The position numbers were made by a program, and so were the translations under genes. The notes under the pieces were generated by a model. The model was not told the DNA's origin and did not search any database. It was given only the letters and a program-made list of their open reading frames with translations. Of a stretch of 64,000 bases of DNA, positions 9,740 to 19,300 are shown piece by piece. Source of the DNA: Epilithonimonas hungarica (GTDB taxonomy: Bacteria; Bacteroidota; Bacteroidia; Flavobacteriales; Weeksellaceae); the NCBI RefSeq assembly GCF_900102265.1, contig NZ_FNBH01000002.1, positions 186,001 through 250,000 of the forward strand. Reading direction: 5' to 3'. Position 1 is the stretch's first letter. Each line of letters begins with the position of its first letter.

Positions 9740-9812
9740 TCTCGCTGATTTTACTAATTGTGCAGGTTGATTTTAAACTAAATAATTTGCATAATCCACC
9801 AAATCTGCGAGA
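9740..9812. repeat. Dispersed imperfect palindrome, family B copy 1
   Basis: The segment begins TCTCGCTGATTT and ends AAATCTGCGAGA, forming imperfect inverted ends. It lies in the 116-base gap between the VWA and AAA+ genes. A second copy with matching ends and internal words such as ATTATGCA lies at 40679-40750. Its position inside a two-gene unit means it would be transcribed as a hairpin. Confidence 0.7.
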
Positions 9813-9839
9813 ATTAAAAACATTATTAATTAGTAAAAA

Positions 9840-11294
9840 ATGAAGAACGATACAACATTCAAAGAATTAAAAAAATCGGGATACACAGATAAAACAATCA
9901 ATCAGGAGATCCAGGCAAATCTGATTGCAAAAATAAAATCCAAAGAACCAGTTTTCGAAGGGCTTTGGGGCTACGAAGACACGGTGATTCCACAATTAAA
10001 AAAAGCAATACTGGCTGGACATCACATCAATCTTTTAGGATTACGTGGACAAGCAAAAACCAGAATTGCCAGAAGTATGGTCAATCTTCTGGATGAATAT
10101 ATGCCAATTGTAAAAGGTTCCGAAATCAATGACAGTCCTTTCAATCCGATTTCAAAATATGCAAGAGATCTGATTGCTGAACTAGGAGACGAAACACCAA
10201 TTTCCTGGGTTCATCGTTCGGAAAGATTCTTCGAAAAACTGGCAACACCTGATGTGAGCGTTGCGGATCTGATCGGCGATATCGACCCGATCAAAGCAGC
10301 GACCTTGAAACTGCCTTATTCAGACGAACGCGTTTTACATTACGGAATGATCCCGAGAGCTAACCGTTCGATTTTTGTGCTGAACGAATTGCCGGATCTA
10401 CAGGCGAGAATTCAGGTTTCATTGTTTAATATTTTGCAGGAAGGTGATGTGCAGATCCGAGGTTTTCAGTTGAGAATGCCTTTGGATATTCAGTTTGTGT
10501 TTACAGCCAATCCTGAAGATTATACCAACAGAGGAAGTATTGTAACACCTTTGAAAGACAGAATTGGTTCTCAGATTTTCACGCATTATCCAAAAACGAT
10601 AGCCTTAGCAAGACAGATCACCGAGCAGGAAGCTTTGGTTTCTGAAGATGATAAAGCAAAAATCCAGATTCCGGATTTGGCAAGAAATCTTTTGGAAGAG
10701 GTCGCTTTTGCAGCGAGAGAAAGTGAGTATGTGGATGCCAAAAGCGGTGTGAGTGCGAGACTGACCATCAGCGCAATGGAAAATCTAATAGCCGCTGCAA
10801 AATTGAGATTATTAGAATCAGATTCAGAAAAGACGAATATCCGTCTGATTGATTTTATGTCGATTGTTCCTTCCATCACCGGAAAAATAGAATTGGTTTA
10901 TGAAGGCGAACAGGAAGGTGCAGATTATGTTGCAAAAATTTTGATTGATGATGCCATTATGGTTCAGTTCGAAAGTCTTTTCCCACGAATTTCCAAATTG
11001 GAAAAAGAAGGATTGAAAACGCCTTACACAGATATCATCCAATGGTTTAACAACAATCATCTGGAACTGAATTATTCTGATAACGATAACGATTTCTACA
11101 GCAAATTGGACAGCATAAAACCTCTGACAACTTTGATTGAAGAAAACATTCCTGAATTGGATGATAATGATAAAAACTTCTGCAAAGAATTAGTTCTTTG
11201 GGCTTTGACAATCAGTAAAAAATTGGACAAGTCAGAAAATGCCTCTACTTTCAATTTTGAATCAGCTGGGATTGGGCAGTTTTTCAGGAGTTGA
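9840..11294 (+). CDS. MoxR-type AAA+ ATPase (magnesium-chelatase-like)
   Basis: The 484-residue AAA+ protein has a Walker A motif GLRGQAKT (residues 67-74), with Ala in place of the last Gly as is common in MoxR proteins. The Walker B position reads FVLNEL (about 179-184), with Asn where Asp is usual. Sensor 1 lies in FTANPEDYTN (about 221-230), and an arginine-finger-like LKDR is at 238-241. The C-terminal third is helical. In the known families, such ATPases power a VWA-domain partner to remodel a protein or insert a metal. The VWA gene directly upstream fits that. The Asn in Walker B may be a subfamily trait, because I recall NELPDL in relatives. Confidence 0.88.
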   Translation: MKNDTTFKELKKSGYTDKTINQEIQANLIAKIKSKEPVFEGLWGYEDTVIPQLKKAILAGHHINLLGLRGQAKTRIARSMVNLLDEYMPIVKGSEINDSPFNPISKYARDLIAELGDETPISWVHRSERFFEKLATPDVSVADLIGDIDPIKAATLKLPYSDERVLHYGMIPRANRSIFVLNELPDLQARIQVSLFNILQEGDVQIRGFQLRMPLDIQFVFTANPEDYTNRGSIVTPLKDRIGSQIFTHYPKTIALARQITEQEALVSEDDKAKIQIPDLARNLLEEVAFAARESEYVDAKSGVSARLTISAMENLIAAAKLRLLESDSEKTNIRLIDFMSIVPSITGKIELVYEGEQEGADYVAKILIDDAIMVQFESLFPRISKLEKEGLKTPYTDIIQWFNNNHLELNYSDNDNDFYSKLDSIKPLTTLIEENIPELDDNDKNFCKELVLWALTISKKLDKSENASTFNFESAGIGQFFRS

Positions 11295-11409
11295 CGCTTA
11301 AAGATTTATAATATCAAAGAAACATAAATTCTCAATAATTTGAGTAATTTGTGTTTCTTTTTTCATTGGATATTCAGCATTTTTTACATTAAGCTTTCAT
11401 TCTAAATTG

Positions 11410-11417
11410 TATATTTG
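11410..11417 (+). promoter_or_regulatory. -7 promoter box TATATTTG upstream of DUF4956 gene
   Basis: The octamer matches the Bacteroidota -7 consensus TAnnTTTG exactly. It lies 21 bases before the chosen TTG start codon, so transcription would begin with a leader of roughly 15 bases. It argues against an earlier in-frame TTG at 11415, which sits inside the box. No clear -33 TTG is seen. Confidence 0.5.
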
Positions 11418-11438
11418 TTAAGGCTAAAAAACACAATT

Positions 11439-11996
11439 TTGGAATTACAGGAACTTTTTGAACGCTTATCGATACTCTGCATTTCGATTTTCACGCTCTA
11501 TTATTTTTCAAACAGAAACCGAAACATCAGACTACATCCACTTTTGGGATTGATCAGTATTTGTACGTTTTTTATGTGTCTGGTTTTCACAAAGGCAGAA
11601 TACAGTTTGGGAGTTGGCTTTGGATTGTTTGCCATATTTTCGATTCTGCGTTTCAGGACGGAAACATTTACTATTCAGACGATTGTTTTTCTTTTTGTTT
11701 CAATCACACTTTCCCTATTAGACGGGCTTTTGCCTATTAATAATATCAAAATTCTTTTGGGGATCAATCTTACAATTGTTATTATTTATCTCATCCTAAA
11801 CTACTTCGAGAAAAAATCACCCATTGTTTCTGAGAAAAGCTCGATTGAGGTTATCTCATCTCTAGATTTTCTTCAGCTTGAGGAAGCGGAACGTAAAAAA
11901 GTTTTGGCTGAAAAAACTAAATTGAAAAACTTCAGTTATAATATAAAAACTATTAATCTGAATGATAATATTGTTATTTTAAAAGTCTCACATTAA
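11439..11996 (+). CDS. DUF4956 domain-containing membrane protein
   Basis: The protein is about 185 residues from a TTG start at 11439. An in-frame TTG at 11415 would add eight residues but overlaps the predicted -7 promoter box. No ATG is available near the start. It has four hydrophobic segments in the first two thirds and the DUF4956 signature GFGLFAIFSILRFRTE between segments two and three, then a cytosolic charged tail. DUF4956 proteins are inner-membrane proteins of unknown function, often found beside VTC-type polyphosphate polymerase or CotH genes; neither is present here. It follows the AAA+ gene by 144 bases and probably has its own promoter. Confidence 0.75.
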   Translation: MELQELFERLSILCISIFTLYYFSNRNRNIRLHPLLGLISICTFFMCLVFTKAEYSLGVGFGLFAIFSILRFRTETFTIQTIVFLFVSITLSLLDGLLPINNIKILLGINLTIVIIYLILNYFEKKSPIVSEKSSIEVISSLDFLQLEEAERKKVLAEKTKLKNFSYNIKTINLNDNIVILKVSH

Positions 11997-12003
11997 GATC
12001 TCA

Positions 12004-13887
12004 TTAATCCATATAAGCTCTTGCCTGTTTTATGTAAAGCTGTTTTTTATCGCCCAGATATTTGAATTCGATGTCTAAAGGATAAGTTCGTTTTACCATT
12101 TTCCGTTTCTGCCAAAGGTTATTAAGCTTCCTTTCCAAAGTTGGAGACAGATCAAAAAGTTTCTTGATCTCCGTTTCATTGAGAATCGGTTTCCCATTAT
12201 TAAGACTTGAAGTGGAACGATAATCTACCACAAATGAACCAAATCCGTTGAAATTATGACCATAAAATTCGTCGCAGGTTACATTAGGTTCAGGCTTCAC
12301 GACTGACTCTTCGCCTAATTGGACATTCACAGTAATCCCTGCATATCTGTCACGGTACATATTTCTTGTAATCAAGACCCCGTTGGCTTTCTCATCCGGA
12401 AATGAGCGATGGACCAAAACTCCCATAGCACAACTCTCATGATTGATTCCGAACAAATCTCTTTCCTGAAACGCACGGAAATTCCAGAAACTCGACCAAA
12501 CATCCAGAATGGCCTTTTCCACGGTCTTAACTGAATCGCCGATGACTGCCGTTTTAGAATCATAAAGTCCTGCTCCATTGAAACCTTCCATATCTTCCGC
12601 ATTGGTAGAAGAACGGAATCTGAAATTTTTGAAATCACTTTGAGCATTTAGTTTTTCTTCGACTTTCTTTAGAAGTTCGGGATTCACTTTTGAATTTTTG
12701 ACTGTTTTTCTAAACGCTTTCAATTCTTTTTCCAAAAGCTTTACAGAATCTTTCGGGATGGCATACAGCGCATTGATTTTGTTTTGAAGGTCGTTTTCCT
12801 TGATATGTTCATTAAAATAATAAAACGGAATCGCAAAAGCATATTCGGGTGTTTTGAAAGATTTCATTTCTTTCTGGATCTGTTTTAAAAGACCCAGATT
12901 AGTTGCCTTTGAACCGATTGAATTAACGATATTTACTGGAGTTCCTGTTTCCAGATCAACCAAATCTGTCACAGAAAAATCCCTTTTCAGAACTATTTCT
13001 TTGACAGCTTTTTTTGCCGGAATTGGTTTCTGTGAAGCTTTCAGTGAATAAGAACTTTCCTTCGTAATCAATTCCACTTTCTTCCCTAAAAGATTATTGA
13101 CAGATTGCTTATCCCAAACTTTTGTATCCACATACACCGGAATATTTCTGTTTTTCGCTAATAAGACCAAATGGCTCAAAGGTGTCTGAAGCTCTGTAAT
13201 AATAATTCCTCTTACAGAGGGGATGAATTCCGGAGTCGTATTGATGATAATAATTTCGTTAGACTTTGGATTAAAATCCTCTTTTTTCTGCAAATCATAT
13301 TTTTTGAGGATCCCAATACCGGAAGCATTTTCAATAGATTGTTGCGTAATTCTTTTGAAAATAAAATCAGAAAGAACAGTTGGGACTTTCAGTTCTTTTT
13401 TTGAATTAAGGAGAATGGCGTGTGGCGAATTTAAATAAAACTTAAGTTTATCTTTGAAGTAGACATTCTTGTTGACCTCATTAAAAAAGAAATTGATCAG
13501 TCCGGCATTCATCTCATCAGATGCAGCAAGCTCCATTATCCAATCATCAGAATTTTCAAGATAATTGATATTCGCAAGAAGATAAGTCCGCTTACTGGTC
13601 TCATTATATGATTGCTTGTTGAACTCACCTATATCTTCATTAAAACCTAAAACCTGCGAACAGAAATCGTAATGATAAGTATACCTCGTACTATTGAAAA
13701 AATATAATTTTTTTGCAGCATAATCATACACCACTTTCACAGATTTCATATTGGTAAACTTATCTGTGAGCGGTTTTCCTGAAAGATTCAGAAACTGTTG
13801 TTTTTTTGTAATTGAATTGACATAATTGTCCTGCGAATAAGACAGAACAGACAAACACAGAAATAAGAATAGTACGATTTTTTTCAT
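12004..13887 (-). CDS. Exported PEP synthase/dikinase-like protein
   Basis: The 627-residue protein begins with a clear Sec signal peptide (residues 1-18, LSVLSYSQ). A central swivelling phosphohistidine domain (about 205-285) contains TPLSHLVLLAKN with the candidate His239. The C-terminal half is a pyruvate-phosphate-dikinase-type ATP-grasp domain, with KATNLGLLKQI (about 327-337), FRFRSSTNAEDMEGFNGAG (about 427-445) and the terminal DIEFKY...LYIKQARAY. The order His-domain then ATP-grasp is the reverse of PPDK and PEP synthase and matches glucan water dikinases. The substrate is unknown. An ATP-dependent dikinase with an export signal is odd, because the periplasm lacks ATP. The family is annotated only as PEP/pyruvate-binding domain proteins as far as I know. 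Confidence 0.82.
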   Translation of the reverse strand: MKKIVLFLFLCLSVLSYSQDNYVNSITKKQQFLNLSGKPLTDKFTNMKSVKVVYDYAAKKLYFFNSTRYTYHYDFCSQVLGFNEDIGEFNKQSYNETSKRTYLLANINYLENSDDWIMELAASDEMNAGLINFFFNEVNKNVYFKDKLKFYLNSPHAILLNSKKELKVPTVLSDFIFKRITQQSIENASGIGILKKYDLQKKEDFNPKSNEIIIINTTPEFIPSVRGIIITELQTPLSHLVLLAKNRNIPVYVDTKVWDKQSVNNLLGKKVELITKESSYSLKASQKPIPAKKAVKEIVLKRDFSVTDLVDLETGTPVNIVNSIGSKATNLGLLKQIQKEMKSFKTPEYAFAIPFYYFNEHIKENDLQNKINALYAIPKDSVKLLEKELKAFRKTVKNSKVNPELLKKVEEKLNAQSDFKNFRFRSSTNAEDMEGFNGAGLYDSKTAVIGDSVKTVEKAILDVWSSFWNFRAFQERDLFGINHESCAMGVLVHRSFPDEKANGVLITRNMYRDRYAGITVNVQLGEESVVKPEPNVTCDEFYGHNFNGFGSFVVDYRSTSSLNNGKPILNETEIKKLFDLSPTLERKLNNLWQKRKMVKRTYPLDIEFKYLGDKKQLYIKQARAYMD

Positions 13888-13944
13888 AATTTGTGAAGAT
13901 TACCTCACAAATGTAGCAATCTATCCCGAATGATGACAAGTTCC

Positions 13945-13987
13945 AAAATGAAAACCTCAGAGAAAATTTCTCTGAGGTTTTCATTTT
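13945..13987 (-). terminator. Strong hairpin terminator downstream of AIM24-family gene
   Basis: A near-perfect 20-bp stem (AAAATGAAAACCTCAGAG... at 13945-13965 paired with 13967-13987) has T runs on both sides. It lies downstream of the AIM24-family gene and upstream of the dikinase-like gene, so it probably separates the two minus-strand units. Confidence 0.8.
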
Positions 13988-13988
13988 T

Positions 13989-14077
13989 AGCCCCGATAGT
14001 AACGGTTACCCCACAGCAAGCCTTGGAAATGGCGGCTGTGCGAGGAGTAATAGTGGATAGCGGGATCAAGCTCCTAA
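13989..14077 (-). repeat. Dispersed intergenic repeat, family A copy 1
   Basis: Read on the minus strand the segment runs TTAGGAGCTTGATCCCGCTA, then TCCACTATTACTCC, a spacer, and GGTAACCGTTACTATCGGGGC. The same framework occurs at 32675-32770 and, more diverged, at 40521-40628. It is clearly GC-richer than the flanking intergenic DNA and non-coding. Confidence 0.75.
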
Positions 14078-14096
14078 ATATTTTAACTGCCTCGAA

Positions 14097-14792
14097 TTAC
14101 TTGCCAGCTACGACATAAACTTCCTCATAAGGTTGGATGAGCACCCAGCCGTTGCCCGAGAATTTCATCTGGAATTCTTCTCCGCTTCCTCTTCCAATAA
14201 GGCTTTTCAGGGAAACGTTGGTTTTCAGTTCTGGTGTCAGGTTTCCGGACCAGGCAACTGTCGCATTTGGGTCTGTGAAAACCGGTGCGTCTGGTGTTAC
14301 CAGAAGTGTCAATGGATGCCCGTGGGTTGTGATTGCGATGTGACCGGTTCCGCTGAGTTTCACTTGGAAAAGTCCGCCCGCCATAACGCCTGCGATGCTT
14401 TTCAGCATTTTGATGTCGCTTTTGATGCTTTGATCGTGGGCAAGAACGTCATTTCCGTTGACTGAGATAGACTCGTTGTTAAGGTGCAGGATTCTTACTT
14501 TTTTGCCATTATCAGCCACGTAAAGCCTTCCTGAACCTTCGGCTTTCATCAGCTTGGTTCCTTCGCCGGAAATTGCTTTTTTCAGAAGATTTCCAAGTCC
14601 GCCAGAAAGCATCCCTTGTCTTTCAAAATTGATGTTACCAACATAACCGACCATACTGCCAGCCTTGGTCCAAACAGCCTGATTGTTCAGATTAATTTCC
14701 AGAAGTTCTGGTTTTTCGAGTTCGAAATAGTCTTTTTCCTGTGGATTTTCTTTTGTTTCGTTTACAAAAGATTCGATTGAAAATTTGCTCAT
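14097..14792 (-). CDS. AIM24 family protein (TIGR00266/DUF124 type)
   Basis: The 231-residue protein is made almost wholly of beta strands and Gly-rich turns, with the family hallmarks VWTKAGSMVGY (about 39-49), GGLGNLLKKAISGEG, GSGRLYVADNGK and a final GNGWVLIQPYEEV. It belongs to the AIM24/DUF124 beta-sandwich family, named after a yeast mitochondrial biogenesis protein; the bacterial function is not established. No signal peptide is present, so it is probably cytoplasmic. It is a single-gene unit between hairpins. Confidence 0.88.
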   Translation of the reverse strand: MSKFSIESFVNETKENPQEKDYFELEKPELLEINLNNQAVWTKAGSMVGYVGNINFERQGMLSGGLGNLLKKAISGEGTKLMKAEGSGRLYVADNGKKVRILHLNNESISVNGNDVLAHDQSIKSDIKMLKSIAGVMAGGLFQVKLSGTGHIAITTHGHPLTLLVTPDAPVFTDPNATVAWSGNLTPELKTNVSLKSLIGRGSGEEFQMKFSGNGWVLIQPYEEVYVVAGK

Positions 14793-14856
14793 ACTTTATT
14801 TTTTTAGTTTTACCAAACTACTGATTTTTTTGATAAGATCTATATTAAATAAAAGA

Positions 14857-14882
14857 AAAACCTAACAAGAATGTCAGGTTTT
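14857..14882 (-). terminator. Terminator of the RND efflux operon
   Basis: The stem AAAACCT(A)ACA at 14857-14867 pairs with TGT(C)AGGTTTT at 14872-14882, with a short loop. It lies 27 bases after the stop codon of the outer-membrane channel gene. Confidence 0.7.
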
Positions 14883-14908
14883 AAATATAATAAGTAAAAA
14901 TTTAGTGT

Positions 14909-16312
14909 TTAAAACTGTCCGCCACCAAGCGCTCGGTAAAATTCGGTAACAGCTTGAAGTTGTTGAAGTTTATCATTAACGCCGGCTAATTTCGCTGCCA
15001 ACAATGACTGTTCGGAAGTTAAAACATTCACGTAATTTGTATTAGATGAATAGGTTAACAACTCTTTGTTGTACTCCACTGCTTTTTCCAAAGACTGGAT
15101 CTGAAGCTGTCTTGTTGATTCTTTTTCTTTCGCTTTCTGGTAAGATAATAGTGAATTAGAAACCTCGGAACCTGCTGTCAACAGAGTCTTTTCGAATGTA
15201 TAATAAGCCTGCATTTTACGAGCTTCCATTATTCTGACTTGCGCTTTTCTGCTTCCCATTTGGAAAATATTCTGCGTCAAAGTTCCTGCTGCAGTGTAGA
15301 ATAAAGAATTGGTAAAGAAATTTTCCAAAGTTCTGGATGACAATCCCAAAGTTCCCGTGATACTCAACGTAGGATAAACCTGCGCCATTGCCATGTTTTT
15401 GTTTTCGAATGCCTGGCGGAAAGTGAGTTCAGCCGCCTGAACATCGGGGCGGTTTTTCAATAACGAAACAGGTACGCCTGTTTTAAGGTCAGTATAAATT
15501 ACCTGAGAATCAATAGAGTTTCGCTCAATAGATTGCGGATTGTCATTCATTAAAATACTTAAGGAATTTTCCGCTTGTTGAATCTGTAACTCCAAATCCG
15601 GAACCGACAACTGTGCCGAATAAAGATTAGCCTTGCTTTGTTCCAAATCTGCGCCGGTAAGATAAGCCGCGTCCATCAATGCCTGCACCGTCTCAACATC
15701 TTTCTTGCGAAGTTCAATGGTTTGTTTTGTAATTTCTAATTGTTTATCCAAAGAAATCAACTGATAATACAAAGTCGCAACTTGTGCTACCATTTGTGTC
15801 TGAACAGCACGTTTAGCCGCATCGGTCTGAAGAAATCCTGCATAAGCAGACCTTTTCAGAGATTTGATTCTTCCCCAGATATCCACTTCCCAACCTGTAG
15901 AAAGCCCCAACCTGTAAACTAACAGATCCGGCATTACAAAATTACCGCCTTGTGCTGCAGCACTATTTTTTGTCTCAGTCGCCGAAGCAGTCACATCCAG
16001 ACTTGGAAGATTCTGTAATTCTGATTGTTTGAAAACCGCACTGGCTTCTTGAATTCTTGCAATAGCAACTTTTAAATCAAGGTTATTCTGAATGGTTTTA
16101 TTAATTATATTCTGTAATTTCTCGTCAGTAAAAATCTGATTCCAAGCTAGATTAGCCACAGACGTACTGTCGTTGTTTGTTTTCTGGCGGAAAAGATTAT
16201 CCTGCCTGCTTTGTTCTACCTGCGGATCCTGATAAGTATCTGTTACTTTACAAGAGTAAAAGAAACCAGCAATACCAGCCAATAGAACTAAATTTATGAT
16301 TTTAATTTTCAT
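14909..16312 (-). CDS. RND efflux outer membrane channel lipoprotein (TolC/OprM, NodT family)
   Basis: The 467-residue protein forms the outer-membrane exit duct of a tripartite drug-efflux pump. The signal peptide ends at a lipobox (GFFYSC, Cys about residue 21). The body shows the two OEP repeats, each a long helical hairpin with beta segments, including LNLDLKVAIARIQEASAVFKQ-type helices near residue 80 and GWEVDIWGRI near residue 150. The C-terminal motif VTEFYRALGGG is typical of this family. It is third in an operon after the adaptor and pump genes, 18 bases after the pump stop codon. Confidence 0.95.
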   Translation of the reverse strand: MKIKIINLVLLAGIAGFFYSCKVTDTYQDPQVEQSRQDNLFRQKTNNDSTSVANLAWNQIFTDEKLQNIINKTIQNNLDLKVAIARIQEASAVFKQSELQNLPSLDVTASATETKNSAAAQGGNFVMPDLLVYRLGLSTGWEVDIWGRIKSLKRSAYAGFLQTDAAKRAVQTQMVAQVATLYYQLISLDKQLEITKQTIELRKKDVETVQALMDAAYLTGADLEQSKANLYSAQLSVPDLELQIQQAENSLSILMNDNPQSIERNSIDSQVIYTDLKTGVPVSLLKNRPDVQAAELTFRQAFENKNMAMAQVYPTLSITGTLGLSSRTLENFFTNSLFYTAAGTLTQNIFQMGSRKAQVRIMEARKMQAYYTFEKTLLTAGSEVSNSLLSYQKAKEKESTRQLQIQSLEKAVEYNKELLTYSSNTNYVNVLTSEQSLLAAKLAGVNDKLQQLQAVTEFYRALGGGQF

Positions 16313-16330
16313 TGTTACTTTTAATTTAGG

Positions 16331-19300
16331 TTATTCGCTAAGCTCTCCTTCATATTTTTCAAGGTCTTTTTTACCACTCACTTTTTCCTGCAGATACATA
16401 AATACCGCAAATAAAATCGGAATAAAGAACACGCCGAAAATCGTTCCGAATAACATTCCCCCAATTGCACCAATACCAATCGATTGGTTCCCGACAGCTC
16501 CAGCTCCGGTTGAGATCGCTAATGGAATCAATCCAAAAATGAACGCGAACGATGTCATCAAAATCGGACGAAGTCTTTGTTTCGCTCCACTGATCGCTGA
16601 GTGTGCAATTGTGTAACCTTTCTTCCTCGCATCCAGGGCAAATTCTACGATCAAAATCGCATTCTTCGCCAAGAGTCCAATTAACATAATGAGAGAGATC
16701 TGCGTATAAATATTATTAGAACCACCAATCCACGCACTGAACATCATTACCCCAGCCAAACCAACCGGCAACGATAACATTACTGCAAATGGTAAAATGT
16801 AACTCTCATACTGTGCTGCCAAAAGGAAATAAACGAAGACGCAACATAAAATAAAGATGTAAACAGTTTGTCCTCCTGCAGTAACTTCCTCTCTCGTCAA
16901 ACCGGAAAATTCGTAACCGTAACCTTGTGGTAAGGTTTCTTTTGCCACTCTTTCAACCGTATTAATAGCATCTCCGGAAGAGAAGCCAGGATTTGGTGTT
17001 CCGTTAAGAGAAATTGCTGTAAATAAGTTGAAACGGCCAATTGCTTGTGGTCCGTACACTCTTTTTGCTGTGATAAATCTATTCAACGGTGCCATTTCTC
17101 CATTAGAATTTCGAATCTGAATCATATTGAAACTTTCCAGATTTTCTCTATTTTCAAATGGCGCTTGGTAAATCACACGGTATTGTTTTCCGAACAAATT
17201 GACATTCGAAGAATAAACTCCACCATAATAACCCTGCATTGTTCCCAAGATATCTGAGACAGAGAATCCAGCAGCCTTTGCAGCAGGAATATCAATATCA
17301 ATCATATATTGAGGATAATTCGGGTTGAATGATGTGAAAGTTCTCTGGATATCCGGCTGCTGATTCATTTTATCTATGAAATCATTTGTCACTTTGGTCA
17401 AATCGGCAATGCTTCCACCTTTCTGGTCCTGAATCTGCATCTCGAAACCTGCAGCATTACCAAAACCTTGCAAAGTTGGCCTTCCGAAGAATGTCATTTT
17501 TGCATCTTTGATATCGGCAGTCAATTTGTACATTTTTGCCACAAACGATTGCAGATCCTCGCCTTTTTTGGTTCTGTCTTTCCAGTCTTTCAGTTTTACA
17601 ATCAGCATTCCGTTATTGGAACCACTTCCACTTATCATACCTCGACCAGAAACTTTGAAAATGTGAAGAACCTCAGGTTGTTTTTCAACAATTTTTTCAA
17701 CTTTTGCAAGAACTTCTCTCGTTCTGTTTTCATTGGAACCGATCGGAAGCGAGATATCCATAAAAATTCCTCCCATATCTTCACTTGGAACGAAGGATTT
17801 CGGTGTGGTATTCATTAACCAAACAAAGATTCCGGCAAATAAAGCCAGACCAGCGAAAGCCATCCACTTCTTTCTCAGTAAAAATAAAATCCCTCTCGAA
17901 TAACGTTTTACCATCGCATCGAAAATGATGTTGAAATTGGTAAAAAACCTCTGCAAGAAATTCTTATTCTTTTCTTCGTGAGAATGCGGTTTAAGGAAAA
18001 TCGCACACAAAGCAGGACTTAATGTCAATGCATTGACGGCGGACAATATAATCGAAATCGCTAATGTTAAACCAAATTGCTTGTAAAATACCCCAGCAGA
18101 ACCAGAGATAAAACTTACCGGAATGAAAACCGCTGCCATTACCAATGTGATACTGATAATCGCACCACTGATTTCGTCCATCGCATTTATAGAAGCTCTT
18201 AACGGAGATTTTTCTCCTTGCTCCAGCTTACTGTGAACGGCTTCTACAACTACAATCGCATCATCGACCACAATTCCTACCGCCAAAATCAATGCGAAAA
18301 GCGTCAATAAATTAATGGTAAATCCAAAAATACTCAAAAAGAAAAATGTCCCAACAATCGCCACCGGAACCGATATTGCCGGAATCATCGTCGAACGCCA
18401 ATCCTGTAAGAATAAGAAAACCACGATGAATACAAGAATAAACGCCTCAAACAAGGTGTGAATTACTTTCTCGATTGATGCATCCAAAAAGTCATTGGCA
18501 TTAACTAACGCCACATATTTTACACCTTTTGGAAAAGATTCCTGTGCTTTGTCCAAAACCGCAATGGATTGGTTAATTACATCCTGTGCATTGGAACCTG
18601 CAGTTTGTGCGACTGCCATACCAATCGATGGATGGCCGTCTGTAACACTGGTTCCAGTATAATCCTGCGCACCCAATTCTACTCTGGCAACATCTTTAAG
18701 TTTTAAAGTTTGTCCGTTCTCGGTAGCTTTTAGAATGATATTATCAAATTCAGGGATTTCTGTCAATCGCCCTTTATATTTTAAGGTATAACGGAAACTT
18801 TCGTTACTTTCATCGCCTAAACTTCCTGGTGCCGCTTCGATATTCTGTTCAGCTAAAACTGTATTGATATCAGAAGGAACTAATCCGTAAGACGCCATTT
18901 TATTTGGGTCTAACCAAATTCTTATCGAATAATCTTTTGTACCAAAAACCGTAACATCACCAACGCCGGTTACCCTTTTGATTTGAGGAACAATATTGAT
19001 GTTGGTATAATTTTGGAGGAAGGTCATATCATAATTTGGATTCTCACTATAAAGCGAGAAAATCAATACATTGGAACTTTGCCTTTTGGTTGTTGTAACT
19101 CCGGCTCTTGTAACCTCCGCAGGCAACAAAGGCGTCGCTCTGGAAACCCTGTTCTGTACGTTAACCGCAGCAATATCTGGGTCAACACCTTGTTTGAAGT
19201 AAATCGTTACCGAACCAGAACCATCATTAGTAGCAGTAGAGGTCATATAGGTCATTCCTTCTACCCCATTGATTTGCTCTTCTAGCGGAACAATCACACT

